This document shows positions 6,325-12,922 of a DNA stretch of 55,629 nucleotides, piece by piece (within the stretch, counting starts at the first letter, position 1; the number at the start of each line of letters is the position of its first letter). Source of the stretch: a virus. The stretch spans positions 1 to 55,629 of IMG/VR virus record IMGVR_UViG_3300047471_000175. One strand, written 5' to 3'. Made by a program: the position numbers and the translations under genes. The notes below the pieces were generated by a model, which saw only the letters and a list, made by a program, of their open reading frames with translations, was not told the origin of the DNA and ran no database searches.

Positions 6325-7110
6325 ATGACAATTCTCAGCAATCAGCAAATCATCGATCGCCTCGGCAAATCTGTTGTGATTTGGCCGTTCAAGCCGGCGA
6401 ACGTGAACACGTCGAGCTATGACGTGACCCTCGGGCAATTCTATTATATCGAACGCCGGCCGCGCTTTTGGCAGCGGCGCAATCGGGTTTACAACATTTG
6501 GGATTACGATGATGTGCGCCGCGTTTGGGATGGCGCCTTCGAAGCCATGCCGCTGTCATGGTGGCATGATAAAAATCCCTGGCGCTATCGCAGTCGTTAC
6601 GCCGGCATCGCTGATGAGCGCGTGATCTTCATCCCGCCCAAGCATACGATCCTGGCGCATACTGACGAATTTATCGGCGGCCGGGCCGGCATCTCTGCGG
6701 AGATAGACGGTTGGCCCGAGCTGCCATCAACCACGATGATGAAGGCGCGATCGAGCTACGGTCGCAACTTCATTGAGGTGTGCAAGTGCGCCGGCTATGG
6801 CGATGTCGGCTATACGAACCGATGGACGATGGAGATCACCAACAATTCCCGCTTCTATTATATCCCGCTTGTCGTCGGCCGGCGCATCGCCCAAATCGTT
6901 TTTATGGAAACCGGCGATCTTTCTGATGCTGCCAATTATACCGATGGCGGCAAATATCAAGGAACCAACGATATCGAAGAATTGCATCGCAGTTGGCGCC
7001 CGGATATGATGCTTCCCCGGCTCGACAAAGATCGAGATATCCCGGTCTATGCTCGCGCTCGCTGCCCGCACGATGTACCTTGGGATGTATGTCCCGATTG
7101 CTCGCACTGA
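6325..7110 (+). CDS. dcd: dCTP deaminase-family protein
   Basis: A 261-residue member of the dCTP deaminase/dUTPase superfamily. Visible landmarks: Ser-Tyr-Asp near residue 32; Arg-Ser-Ser-Tyr-Gly-Arg (142-147, triphosphate binding); Ala-Gly-Tyr-Gly-Asp-Val-Gly-Tyr then Trp-Thr-Met-Glu (the Glu at about 170 corresponds to the catalytic Glu); Gly-Arg-Arg-Ile-Ala-Gln (185-190); and Tyr-Gln-Gly-Thr (211). It deaminates dCTP to dUTP, feeding thymidylate synthesis by ThyX (9860-10690). It is longer than the E. coli enzyme (193 aa), with an insertion around 45-95 and a C-terminal Cys/His-rich tail that might bind zinc. I chose ATG 6325; the open frame extends to a TTG at 6298 without a ribosome site. 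Whether it also hydrolyses dUTP cannot be told. Confidence 0.85.
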   Translation: MTILSNQQIIDRLGKSVVIWPFKPANVNTSSYDVTLGQFYYIERRPRFWQRRNRVYNIWDYDDVRRVWDGAFEAMPLSWWHDKNPWRYRSRYAGIADERVIFIPPKHTILAHTDEFIGGRAGISAEIDGWPELPSTTMMKARSSYGRNFIEVCKCAGYGDVGYTNRWTMEITNNSRFYYIPLVVGRRIAQIVFMETGDLSDAANYTDGGKYQGTNDIEELHRSWRPDMMLPRLDKDRDIPVYARARCPHDVPWDVCPDCSH

Positions 7111-7122
7111 AGGAGTCCAGTT

Positions 7123-7737
7123 ATGTCCGACGATCGCGAAAAAGCCCTCACCGACGCCTACATCAAATTCATTGAGGAGTCGAAATACAATCGGCATTTT
7201 GCCGGCGTTCCCGAGCAAGCTGTCATGGAGTCCAGGCTGTTCCTGCGGCTATGCGATGCTCTTCAACGACGGACTCCCGAGCCCGAAGGTCGCGCCTTCA
7301 AGGCCGGCGAGGAGATCGTCATTATCGATGGCGCCGGCCACCACGTTCCGATTCCAATGATCCTCTTTTGCCCTGCGTGCGGCAACCAACACATCGATCG
7401 GGAAGAGGAGCACAAACCCGATTGCCTGAGTAGCCGAATTGGCCCGGTTCCTGATGCCGTTCATTGTACTTGTGACCGATGGGCAAACCCTCCCCATCGT
7501 AGCCACCTGTGCGCCGGCTGCGGCCACATCTGGCGGCCCTCGGATGTCCGCACGGTAGGCGTGGCTGAGATCGTCACACAGGGCAGCCAGGATACTCCCG
7601 CTCCCGTGCGCGGTCGCATCGGTCACTTGCCTACGGCCAAGCCGGATTGCATGTTCACCCGCTGCCCGAGCCCGACGTTCTGCACGAAGGGTTGCAAACA
7701 TGTACGACAGCTCGACAAGCTGGGGCGGGCGCCATGA
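7123..7737 (+). CDS. Conserved phage zinc-ribbon protein
   Basis: A 204-residue protein of a widespread phage family. Its landmarks are Cys-Pro-Ala-Cys-Gly-Asn-Gln-His-Ile-Asp (about 84-93), Asn-Pro-Pro-His-Arg-Ser-His-Leu-Cys-Ala-Gly-Cys-Gly-His-Ile-Trp-Arg-Pro (about 124-141), then Thr-Val-Gly-Val. The paired cysteines and histidines should bind one or two zincs. A second Cys-rich knuckle lies at the C-terminus. Function is unknown, but such proteins usually sit among early small genes, as here. The start follows AGGAGTCCAG at 7111-7120. Confidence 0.8.
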   Translation: MSDDREKALTDAYIKFIEESKYNRHFAGVPEQAVMESRLFLRLCDALQRRTPEPEGRAFKAGEEIVIIDGAGHHVPIPMILFCPACGNQHIDREEEHKPDCLSSRIGPVPDAVHCTCDRWANPPHRSHLCAGCGHIWRPSDVRTVGVAEIVTQGSQDTPAPVRGRIGHLPTAKPDCMFTRCPSPTFCTKGCKHVRQLDKLGRAP

Positions 7738-8033
7738 TTTTATATGCCGGGAAATCCCCTGGCCGATGCCGTTCAATCGTGCCGTTCCGCGACGAAAGAA
7801 CGCGGGATATGTGGGCTCTCGATATGTATAGGTCCGGATATAGACAAGCCGATTTGGCAGCCATGATTGGAGTGGGGCGCAACCGGATAAATCAGATGTG
7901 CCATACCACCGAGCGCCGATTGCTTTGGTTGAGGGTTTACGCAACACCTTGGCGGCGTGCTCATCTTGCTCGGCCAATTAAGATGCCCGGAGATGAGTAC
8001 AGAGGTGCATGGATTAATATGGATTTACTATGA
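7734..8033 (+). CDS. Small helix-turn-helix protein A (of a tandem pair)
   Basis: A 99-residue protein starting in an ATGA overlap at 7734. Residues about 26-55 form a helix-turn-helix: Met-Tyr-Arg-Ser-Gly-Tyr-Arg-Gln-Ala-Asp-Leu-Ala-Ala-Met-Ile-Gly-Val. The second half contains Leu-Ala-Arg-Pro-Ile-Lys-Met-Pro-Gly-Asp and ends Trp-Ile-Asn-Met-Asp-Leu-Leu. The next gene has the same order of elements, so the two are tandem paralogues. Likely a transcription regulator. Confidence 0.7.
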   Translation: MILYAGKSPGRCRSIVPFRDERTRDMWALDMYRSGYRQADLAAMIGVGRNRINQMCHTTERRLLWLRVYATPWRRAHLARPIKMPGDEYRGAWINMDLL

Positions 8034-8281
8034 TGTTCCGATCGGTATCAGCAAAGCGACTTTGGGTGCTCGACATGCGGTGGAGCGGCTACACGCAACA
8101 GGCGCTCGCCGACATGATCGGCACCACGCAAGCCTATATCGCGAGGCGCGAGAATGAAGCCAAGAGAGAGCTGCGGCGTACCCGTCGCACCCTATTCTCG
8201 CGCGCTTGCCTCGCTCGGCAAATCGTTATGCCCGGCGATCGATACTTCCCTCGCGGCGAATGGATCGATCCGGATTTTTAA
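8030..8281 (+). CDS. Small helix-turn-helix protein B (of a tandem pair)
   Basis: An 83-residue protein starting in an ATGA overlap at 8030. It has the helix-turn-helix Met-Arg-Trp-Ser-Gly-Tyr-Thr-Gln-Gln-Ala-Leu-Ala-Asp-Met-Ile-Gly-Thr near residues 16-32, then a basic helix, then Leu-Ala-Arg-Gln-Ile-Val-Met-Pro-Gly-Asp-Arg-Tyr and a final Trp-Ile-Asp-Pro-Asp-Phe. All these elements align with the preceding gene, but residues in the recognition helix differ, suggesting duplication followed by divergence of DNA specificity. Probably a DNA-binding regulator. Confidence 0.72.
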   Translation: MMFRSVSAKRLWVLDMRWSGYTQQALADMIGTTQAYIARRENEAKRELRRTRRTLFSRACLARQIVMPGDRYFPRGEWIDPDF

Positions 8282-8283
8282 CC

Positions 8284-8523
8284 ATGATTGAAATTCGCCG
8301 CGTGCAAATTCGTGATACGATCGCGCGGGTGGAACACCGACGCGCCAACCCCGAAGACGTGATCTATATCGTGATCATGGACTTTCGGCGCATCGATAGT
8401 TTCATGTTTTACCGCAACGCCCGGCGTTGCGTGAGACGGTTGAAAGGAGTCCAGCATGATCATCCTCGGCGTCACCGGCACCAGAGCCGGCCCGCGCCCG
8501 GCACAGACAGCCGCCGCGCTTAA
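8284..8523 (+). CDS. Small hypothetical protein overlapping the SLOG gene
   Basis: A 79-residue frame starting at ATG 8284, three bases after the previous stop. The first 55 residues look natural (an Ile-Glu-Ile-Arg-Arg-Val start, then Asp-Val-Ile-Tyr-Ile-Val-Ile-Met-Asp). The last 20 residues lie within the next gene and are Arg/His-rich, so the tail may be of little functional value. The AGGAGTCCAG site of the next gene (8445-8454) lies inside this frame. No family is recognised. Confidence 0.45.
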   Translation: MIEIRRVQIRDTIARVEHRRANPEDVIYIVIMDFRRIDSFMFYRNARRCVRRLKGVQHDHPRRHRHQSRPAPGTDSRRA

Positions 8524-8905
8524 ATTCATGCGGGGTTTGCGCCCCATCCGCCTTGTGCATGGCGGCGCTCCGGGCTTCGATATGATTGCTCACGGCATCG
8601 CGGAAAGCCTGCGGGTCCGGGAGATCGAGGTGCATCCCAGCATGATTCGGAGTCAGTCAATCATCGCTGGCGCCGGAGTTGTCGTCTATCCTGAGCTGCC
8701 GCCTCTTGAGCGCAACCGCGTCATGGTCAAACGAATTTACGGGCTCCTCGCATGCCCTAAGACCGATGACGAAGAGCTGCGATCGGGCACCTGGGCAACG
8801 GTGCGCTATGCCCGCGAGGCCGGCGTGCCGGTCTACCTGATCAAACAGGATGGCCGGATCGTCGCCGACCAACAAACTTTTGATCGATGGATTGCACCTC
8901 TTTAG
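8456..8905 (+). CDS. SLOG-superfamily (YspA/DprA-like Rossmann) nucleotide-binding protein
   Basis: A 149-residue single-domain Rossmann-like protein. Gly-Val-Thr-Gly-Thr-Arg at the N-terminus, Gly-Gly-Ala-Pro-Gly-Phe-Asp (36-42) and Arg-Ser-Gly-Thr-Trp-Ala-Thr-Val-Arg-Tyr-Ala (109-119) followed by Gly-Val-Pro-Val are the standard ligand-binding turns of the SLOG superfamily. Members bind nucleotides or their derivatives, and some cleave N-glycosidic bonds. In a phage surrounded by dNTP genes it could salvage or sense nucleotides; that role is inferred. The start is fixed by AGGAGTCCAG at 8445-8454. Confidence 0.8.
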   Translation: MIILGVTGTRAGPRPAQTAAALKFMRGLRPIRLVHGGAPGFDMIAHGIAESLRVREIEVHPSMIRSQSIIAGAGVVVYPELPPLERNRVMVKRIYGLLACPKTDDEELRSGTWATVRYAREAGVPVYLIKQDGRIVADQQTFDRWIAPL

Positions 8906-8917
8906 GGAGTTCGGATC

Positions 8918-9508
8918 ATGGGCGAAGCGAAGCGTAGGCGCGAACAAGAGAAAGAGCTTAAAGCTCTCTTAGAAAAATATGAAGTCATCAATGGTGATAA
9001 TTGCGGTTTGTGCGGAGAGCCATTTGTGAACGCACAAATAACTTTTGTAGGCATCACTAGCGATGATAAAGGCTATGATGTCTGCGAAAAGTGCTCTGTC
9101 AAATTGACTAGGATTTTCGCAGCCGGCATTTATATTTGCGGAAACAATATCGGCAAAAATGAATTGATAAAATTCGCAGACCGTATGTGGTTTTTACAGC
9201 ATCCCGATCGTTCATATCATATTCGAAAAGCTCTTCCGGGAGAATTAAAGAATCATAATGATAAAGGTCGCGACGGAATAGTTGTGAAGAAATTCAGCGA
9301 TACAGTGCGAAGACGAGTCCCTTTCACGGTCCACGGCAAGATGCCTTTTCCGGAGGATAACGAACAAAGAGCCAAAGTGCTATACGATATTATCTCGGCC
9401 AAATATGCTACATCAGATCCCGGTACAATAAGCAGAGAAGCTTTAGAGGAGCTAGTTAAAGATGAAACTCTGCACGGAAACCCCCGTGCGGAAAACCCCG
9501 AGGAGTAA
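8918..9508 (+). CDS. Cys-rich hypothetical protein of atypical base composition
   Basis: A 196-residue protein with the common phage start Met-Gly-Glu-Ala-Lys-Arg-Arg-Arg. Cys-Gly-Leu-Cys-Gly (29-33) and Cys-Glu-Lys-Cys (about 56-59) make a probable zinc ribbon. The rest is helical and polar. The codons are clearly more A/T-rich (many aaa, gaa, aat, tat) than the neighbours, suggesting recent transfer from a lower-GC source. Function is unrecognised. Confidence 0.7.
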   Translation: MGEAKRRREQEKELKALLEKYEVINGDNCGLCGEPFVNAQITFVGITSDDKGYDVCEKCSVKLTRIFAAGIYICGNNIGKNELIKFADRMWFLQHPDRSYHIRKALPGELKNHNDKGRDGIVVKKFSDTVRRRVPFTVHGKMPFPEDNEQRAKVLYDIISAKYATSDPGTISREALEELVKDETLHGNPRAENPEE

Positions 9509-9513
9509 CCCCC

Positions 9514-9876
9514 GTGTCCAAGCTAACTAAGTCAGTCCCGGCAACGGAAGTCGAGCCGTTGTTCAATCAAGTTCGAACGGCGCTCGATTGTTCCGATCGA
9601 GAGATCCTTGAGACGATCGGCTATAGCCGCAGCGCCGGTAATCATTGGGCAAAAGGAACCGAAGTTCCTACGCGCGTCAAATACGCACTCCTCGGGCTTC
9701 TCTCCGAGCTGCGCTTAAAGCCCACCGAAAAAACAGCGCCGCCGCGTTTCGACTTCGGCGAGCTGGCGCAGCTCTTCGCGGCTGTGCTTGCTACCACGCC
9801 GAGCGATCCGCTTCTCGCTAAGATTGCCCGTGAAATGACACGCAAGGGAGCACTAGACAATGCCAACGCAAATTGA
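9514..9876 (+). CDS. Putative HTH-like protein, GTG start
   Basis: A 120-residue protein. Residues about 20-55 (Cys-Ser-Asp-Arg-Glu-Ile-Leu-Glu-Thr-Ile-Gly-Tyr-Ser-Arg-Ser-Ala-Gly-Asn-His-Trp) look like a helix-turn-helix of the Cro/bacteriophage-regulator type, where an addition module is followed by a recognition helix. The C-terminal half is an amphipathic helix pair. The start is GTG 9514 with GAGGAG upstream. The stop overlaps ThyX by 17 bases. A regulator of the early arm is the simplest guess. Confidence 0.6.
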   Translation: MSKLTKSVPATEVEPLFNQVRTALDCSDREILETIGYSRSAGNHWAKGTEVPTRVKYALLGLLSELRLKPTEKTAPPRFDFGELAQLFAAVLATTPSDPLLAKIAREMTRKGALDNANAN

Positions 9877-10690
9877 AATCGAAGTCTTCAACATCGGCCG
9901 AACGATGGTCGATCAATCCGAAGTCGCCCGGTGGATGGAACGGCTTGGCGTTTCCGAGGATGCTTCCACGGATATCCGGAGTGGCGGGATAAGCGATTCC
10001 GCTCTTCTGATCGCCTTGGCCGCAAAACGATGTTATATGTCATTCGAGCCCGGCTTGAACAAAAACGTCAACCGGATTCGCCGTGACATGGTGAAATACT
10101 TCGATAACATCCTGGCAAGCGGTCACGGCTCTGTGCTTGAGCACGCTGTTTACAGTTATGCGATCGAGGGTCTATCGCGTGTTGCCACTGCCGAGTTGAA
10201 TCGGCACCGGGCAGGCTGGGCGATCTCGGAAGGCAGCCTGCGGTTCATCCGCTTCGATCAAAACATCCCGTATTGGCTGCCATTATCACTGCGCCCCGAC
10301 GAAACCGATAATCGGGATCTCGCGCAGCGGAAATACGAAACCCGGATGATCTTCGATATGGTGTTCAAGGATGCCGAACGGTTTTATGGCGCCCTAATGG
10401 ACATCTGGAAAATGGACGAAAGCGACAAGAATTTTGATTATAAGAAAAAGGTCACGTCATGCCTTCGCCGGATCATCCCTCTTGGTGTAGCCACTGGTGG
10501 AGTTTGGACCGGCAACATCCGGGCTCTGCGGCATGTGCTGGCCGTGCGTACCGATCCTTCAGCCGAGGAAGAGATCGCGCATGTCTTCTGGAAGGTTGGC
10601 ACCGATATCATCGGCCGCGAGCGTATGTTGTTTCAGGATTTCAGCCTCGGGCCAAACCTGTCGTTGGTGCCCAAGCATCGGAAGGTCTGA
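9860..10690 (+). CDS. thyX: FAD-dependent thymidylate synthase ThyX
   Basis: A 276-residue ThyX, converting dUMP to dTMP with methylenetetrahydrofolate and reduced FAD. Gly-His-Gly-Ser-Val-Leu-Glu-His (88-95) and the signature region Arg-His-Arg (115-117) followed by Ala-Gly-Trp-Ala-Ile-Ser-Glu-Gly-Ser-Leu-Arg are clear. A Gly-Asn-Ile-Arg-Ala-Leu-Arg-His segment near 214-221 is the C-terminal substrate/FAD element. The signature is unusual: canonical ThyX reads Arg-His-Arg-x7-Ser, here eight residues separate Arg117 and Ser126. The N-terminal 50 residues are an extension. Together with the dCTP deaminase (6325-7110) it supplies thymidylate for phage DNA. Confidence 0.9.
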   Translation: MPTQIEIEVFNIGRTMVDQSEVARWMERLGVSEDASTDIRSGGISDSALLIALAAKRCYMSFEPGLNKNVNRIRRDMVKYFDNILASGHGSVLEHAVYSYAIEGLSRVATAELNRHRAGWAISEGSLRFIRFDQNIPYWLPLSLRPDETDNRDLAQRKYETRMIFDMVFKDAERFYGALMDIWKMDESDKNFDYKKKVTSCLRRIIPLGVATGGVWTGNIRALRHVLAVRTDPSAEEEIAHVFWKVGTDIIGRERMLFQDFSLGPNLSLVPKHRKV

Positions 10691-10739
10691 GGCCGTGAGA
10701 ATCGTGCCAGCGTTTGCCGGGGATGTGGGAGGCCGTTAG

Positions 10740-11000
10740 ATGTCTAGGTTTGTAGACGAGAACACCAGCCCGGAGGAGTCTGAGAGACTATTCCGGCGTG
10801 CCAGGAACGCTCGACGCGGGCAGCAGCAACAGGAGAGTCGACCACCCGAGCCTAAGCCCGTCAGTAACTCGATAGTCGAGCTGGCCGAGATCGCGGCCGA
10901 GCTGCTACGGGCGCTTGAGATCATTGGGCAGGATATGCCGAGGGTACAGGCGATCCTTACGCCGCTGTCTAGCCGGATAGCCGAACTGCGCTGGGGCTGA
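10740..11000 (+). CDS. Small Gln/Arg-rich protein, last gene of the rightward block
   Basis: An 86-residue protein. The N-terminal 45 residues are polar and basic with a Gln-Gln-Gln-Gln run; the C-terminal half is a hydrophobic helix pair (Ile-Val-Glu-Leu-Ala-Glu-Ile-Ala-Ala-Glu-Leu-Leu). GGGAGG lies upstream of ATG 10740. It is the last gene before the convergent terminator region. No family is recognised. Confidence 0.6.
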   Translation: MSRFVDENTSPEESERLFRRARNARRGQQQQESRPPEPKPVSNSIVELAEIAAELLRALEIIGQDMPRVQAILTPLSSRIAELRWG

Positions 11001-11007
11001 CTCAAGC

Positions 11008-11065
11008 AGCGGGCGGCGCGTTCAAGGGTAGGAGTCCAGCCCACCACCCGATCGCGCCGCCCGCT
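11008..11065. terminator. Convergent-boundary hairpin, candidate bidirectional terminator
   Basis: Perfect 13-bp arms (AGCGGGCGGCGCG at 11008-11020 and its complement at 11053-11065) enclose a 32-base loop. It lies just after the last rightward gene (stop at 11000) and about 70 bases past the end of the last leftward gene (11137), where opposing transcription must stop. No strong T-run follows on either side, so Rho-independent function is not certain. The loop contains an orphan copy of AGGAGTCCAG (11030-11039), the motif found at five start sites, with no start codon at the right distance. Confidence 0.55.
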
Positions 11066-11136
11066 TCCCCGGCATCCCCCGATGCTCACCCCCGATCACT
11101 CGGAGATGCAACCCGTAGCACGGAGGGCGGGAACCG

Positions 11137-11418
11137 TCAAGCCCCAGGTTTACGGGCCAGTACGACGGCACAACCGAGCTGGGTTGCCTTGTGTGCCACC
11201 GCGATCGGCAATGAGGCCACCGGCTCAAGTGCCGAGGCGATGCCCTCGATAGGTACGATCGCAACTTGGCCGGCTTGATCGATCACACAGGCTGTCCGTT
11301 CGATCGAGCGTGCCTTGTCGAGCTGGGCATCAGTGCAGGCCGAGAAGCCCATCCCCAGGGCTGATACGATCACCAGCAAGGCACCGGGCCGGTTCAAGAT
11401 AAAACAAATTGCACGCAT
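11137..11418 (-). CDS. Putative lipoprotein, last gene of the leftward block
   Basis: A 93-residue protein with a basic start, a hydrophobic segment (residues about 12-25) and a lipobox Phe-Ser-Ala-Cys (Cys28). The mature part contains Ala/Val-rich segments and two Cys residues. It is separated from the upstream lysis genes by a hairpin at 11439-11470. As the second lipoprotein in the lysis cassette it could be an outer-membrane spanin or an unrelated envelope protein. Confidence 0.7.
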   Translation of the reverse strand: MRAICFILNRPGALLVIVSALGMGFSACTDAQLDKARSIERTACVIDQAGQVAIVPIEGIASALEPVASLPIAVAHKATQLGCAVVLARKPGA

Positions 11419-11438
11419 TTGGGTTGCCTTTCAAGAAA

Positions 11439-11470
11439 GCCCCACAGAAGCCCGTACAGCGACGTGGGGC
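11439..11470 (-). terminator. Possible weak terminator hairpin
   Basis: On the - strand GCCCCAC (11470-11464) pairs with GTGGGGC (11445-11439) around an 18-base loop and is followed by TTTCTTG. It lies in the 101-base gap between the membrane-protein gene ending at 11520 and the lipoprotein gene starting at 11418, and may reduce read-through into the last gene. The stem is short and the T-run imperfect. Confidence 0.4.
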
Positions 11471-11519
11471 GATTCCGGCTAGGTAGGTAGCCGGCACCTT
11501 CGTTCCCTGGCGCCCTGCC

Positions 11520-11711
11520 CTACGGCATGAGGGCAGCGATGCCCATCGGAATGCCGATGATGGCAGCCGCGAGCGCCAGAGCATAAAACCACCGCAAGGG
11601 CGGCCCGTCGTGCATCCGGTTTTTGATGAAATGGCCGTGCTCATCCCGATCGGGATCGTGGCCGGGCGGATGCGGCGCCGGCTTGGCGACGGGCGGTTTA
11701 GTTTTTGCCAT
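11520..11711 (-). CDS. Small Pro/His-rich protein with one C-terminal membrane span
   Basis: A 63-residue protein. The N-terminal 40 residues are Pro, His and Asp-rich (Lys-Pro-Ala-Pro-His-Pro-Pro-Gly-His), followed by one hydrophobic segment at about 42-62 ending Ala-Ala-Leu-Met-Pro. I chose ATG 11711, preceded by GGAGGAG, over an upstream in-frame start inside the previous gene. The start overlaps the lipoprotein stop by 14 bases. In the lysis cassette, a single-span protein could be a pinholin, antiholin or accessory factor. Confidence 0.65.
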   Translation of the reverse strand: MAKTKPPVAKPAPHPPGHDPDRDEHGHFIKNRMHDGPPLRWFYALALAAAIIGIPMGIAALMP

Positions 11712-11976
11712 TAGCTTGCTCCTCCAATTGGGGACGGCGGGCAGTGATCGTATCCCGGAGTTTGCCGATCTCCTCCCTGACATTCTTCAGCTCCTCCGGG
11801 TCGACTGTTCCGAACTTCCGCATAACCCGTGGATAGGGAGCGTGGTATGGCGTAAGCACCGGGCTCGGGGCGACCGGCTGCGATTGCTGCGCGCAACCAC
11901 TAGCGGGCACGGATAGGGCCAGGGCCATCACCAATCCGAATTTGCATTCGCGTGACGGTATCGAGGATCTTGTCAA
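11698..11976 (-). CDS. Pro-rich lipoprotein, o-spanin candidate, TTG start
   Basis: A 92-residue lipoprotein: a basic N-terminus, hydrophobic Leu-Val-Met-Ala-Leu-Ala-Leu and a lipobox ending Ala-Ser-Gly-Cys (Cys28), then a Pro-rich stretch (Gln-Pro-Val-Ala-Pro-Ser-Pro) and a Glu/Arg helix. Small Pro-rich outer-membrane lipoproteins overlapping a single-span coiled-coil gene are typical of Rz1-type o-spanins. The start is TTG 11976, placed five bases after AGGAGG, an unusually good ribosome site; an ATG at 11928 would lose the charged part of the signal peptide. It overlaps the preceding gene by 77 bases. Confidence 0.68.
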   Translation of the reverse strand: MTRSSIPSRECKFGLVMALALSVPASGCAQQSQPVAPSPVLTPYHAPYPRVMRKFGTVDPEELKNVREEIGKLRDTITARRPQLEEQANGKN

Positions 11977-12304
11977 GTCGGCCTCCTACATCAGTTTCGA
12001 ATTGACGCCGGGCGGCAGCGTCTTCCGCGCGCCTCACATCGTTTTGATCGATGCGATACTCAAGCAGGGTTTGTTTCTTGGGTAGATCGAGCTTGTTAAA
12101 TTCATCAAGCGAGTGCTCCATCTTGATCACGCGGTTGTCCATGTCGCGCACTGAGCGATCCCAATTAGCAGTCCAAACCGCGGTTGTCCAAATCGCCCCA
12201 CCGACGCCCGCGATGATCAGAATGATTTGTAGAAGATCCTGGGCATGGAACAAACGTGAGATGCGCCAGGGCAGCCGATATTTTGGTTCATTCGGATCTG
12301 TCAC
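11900..12304 (-). CDS. Single-span membrane protein with coiled coil, i-spanin-like candidate
   Basis: A 134-residue protein. The basic N-terminal 25 residues are followed by a transmembrane helix (Leu-Leu-Gln-Ile-Ile-Leu-Ile-Ile-Ala-Gly-Val-Gly-Gly-Ala) and then a long charged coiled coil. GTG 12304 follows GAGAGGGAC by 6-8 bases; the open frame extends to a TTG at 12337, also possible. The overlap with the lipoprotein gene (11698-11976) and the topology fit an i-spanin/o-spanin pair that fuses inner and outer membranes at lysis. It could instead be a holin accessory protein. Confidence 0.6.
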   Translation of the reverse strand: MTDPNEPKYRLPWRISRLFHAQDLLQIILIIAGVGGAIWTTAVWTANWDRSVRDMDNRVIKMEHSLDEFNKLDLPKKQTLLEYRIDQNDVRRAEDAAARRQFETDVGGRLDKILDTVTRMQIRIGDGPGPIRAR

Positions 12305-12521
12305 GATGATGTCCCTCTCGGTGCTGCCGAAATCCAATGCTGACGTTCTCCAAGCGTTCGATCCTACTCTCTAGGCGATCCTCCATTCCAGAAATCAAAC
12401 CTTGCATCTCATTCCGAAAAAGGTGGCGCAAGCGTGTCTGTTCTCGCTCGAAACGGTTGATCATAATCGCAACGATTCCGATCTCTGCGATAAGCAGACA
12501 CGCCAGCACCACGATAATCAT
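12288..12521 (-). CDS. N-terminal membrane-anchored coiled-coil protein
   Basis: A 77-residue protein that starts directly with a hydrophobic segment (Ile-Ile-Val-Val-Leu-Ala-Cys-Leu-Leu-Ile-Ala), then a charged heptad-like helix and a basic His/Arg tail. It starts two bases after the stop of the holin-like gene. Its topology, membrane anchor then periplasmic or cytoplasmic coiled coil, makes it an alternative i-spanin candidate. The cassette thus contains two such proteins. Confidence 0.6.
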   Translation of the reverse strand: MIIVVLACLLIAEIGIVAIMINRFEREQTRLRHLFRNEMQGLISGMEDRLESRIERLENVSIGFRQHREGHHRDRSE

Positions 12522-12522
12522 G

Positions 12523-12921
12523 TTACAACTCCGGTCGCATTGGCGCCGGCTCGCGAGGCTCGGCAGGCTTTGCGGGAATGTCGGGCACCACTGGCGCTAC
12601 CGGCACCTCGGCGGGCTTCAATGGCGCCGGCAAAACAAGTTGCGCCGGCACGCTATTCGCAAGCTGCTTCATCGTCTCGCTCTGTTGTGCTGCGGCGTGC
12701 TCTTGGTTCCGTTGGCTTTGCGCCGAGCTGCCGAGCCAATAACCCGCCGCAAGCAATGCAAGATTTTTCACTGTCTCTTGCATAGATTTGAACGAGTCGG
12801 AAATCAGCTCGGGGTTGTTCGCTGATTTCCACAACGAATAGGCGAAGAGCGCATAGATCGCCGCTGAGATCAGGAGTGCGCCCCACTCCCTGAAACGCTT
12901 GGCCCATGTATCCGGTTCCAT
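12523..12921 (-). CDS. Putative holin with two membrane spans
   Basis: A 132-residue protein. Two hydrophobic helices (about residues 14-33: Ala-Leu-Leu-Ile-Ser-Ala-Ala-Ile-Tyr-Ala-Leu-Phe; and about 55-70: Leu-Ala-Leu-Leu-Ala-Ala-Gly-Tyr-Trp-Leu-Gly) flank a polar loop. A Gln/Ala-rich helix and a long Pro-rich tail follow. It lies directly after the endolysin (ATG 12921, stop at 12923-12925), the usual place for a holin, which would permeabilise the inner membrane. A longer upstream frame overlaps the endolysin and has shadow composition. Confidence 0.68.
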   Translation of the reverse strand: MEPDTWAKRFREWGALLISAAIYALFAYSLWKSANNPELISDSFKSMQETVKNLALLAAGYWLGSSAQSQRNQEHAAAQQSETMKQLANSVPAQLVLPAPLKPAEVPVAPVVPDIPAKPAEPREPAPMRPEL

Positions 12922-12922
12922 G

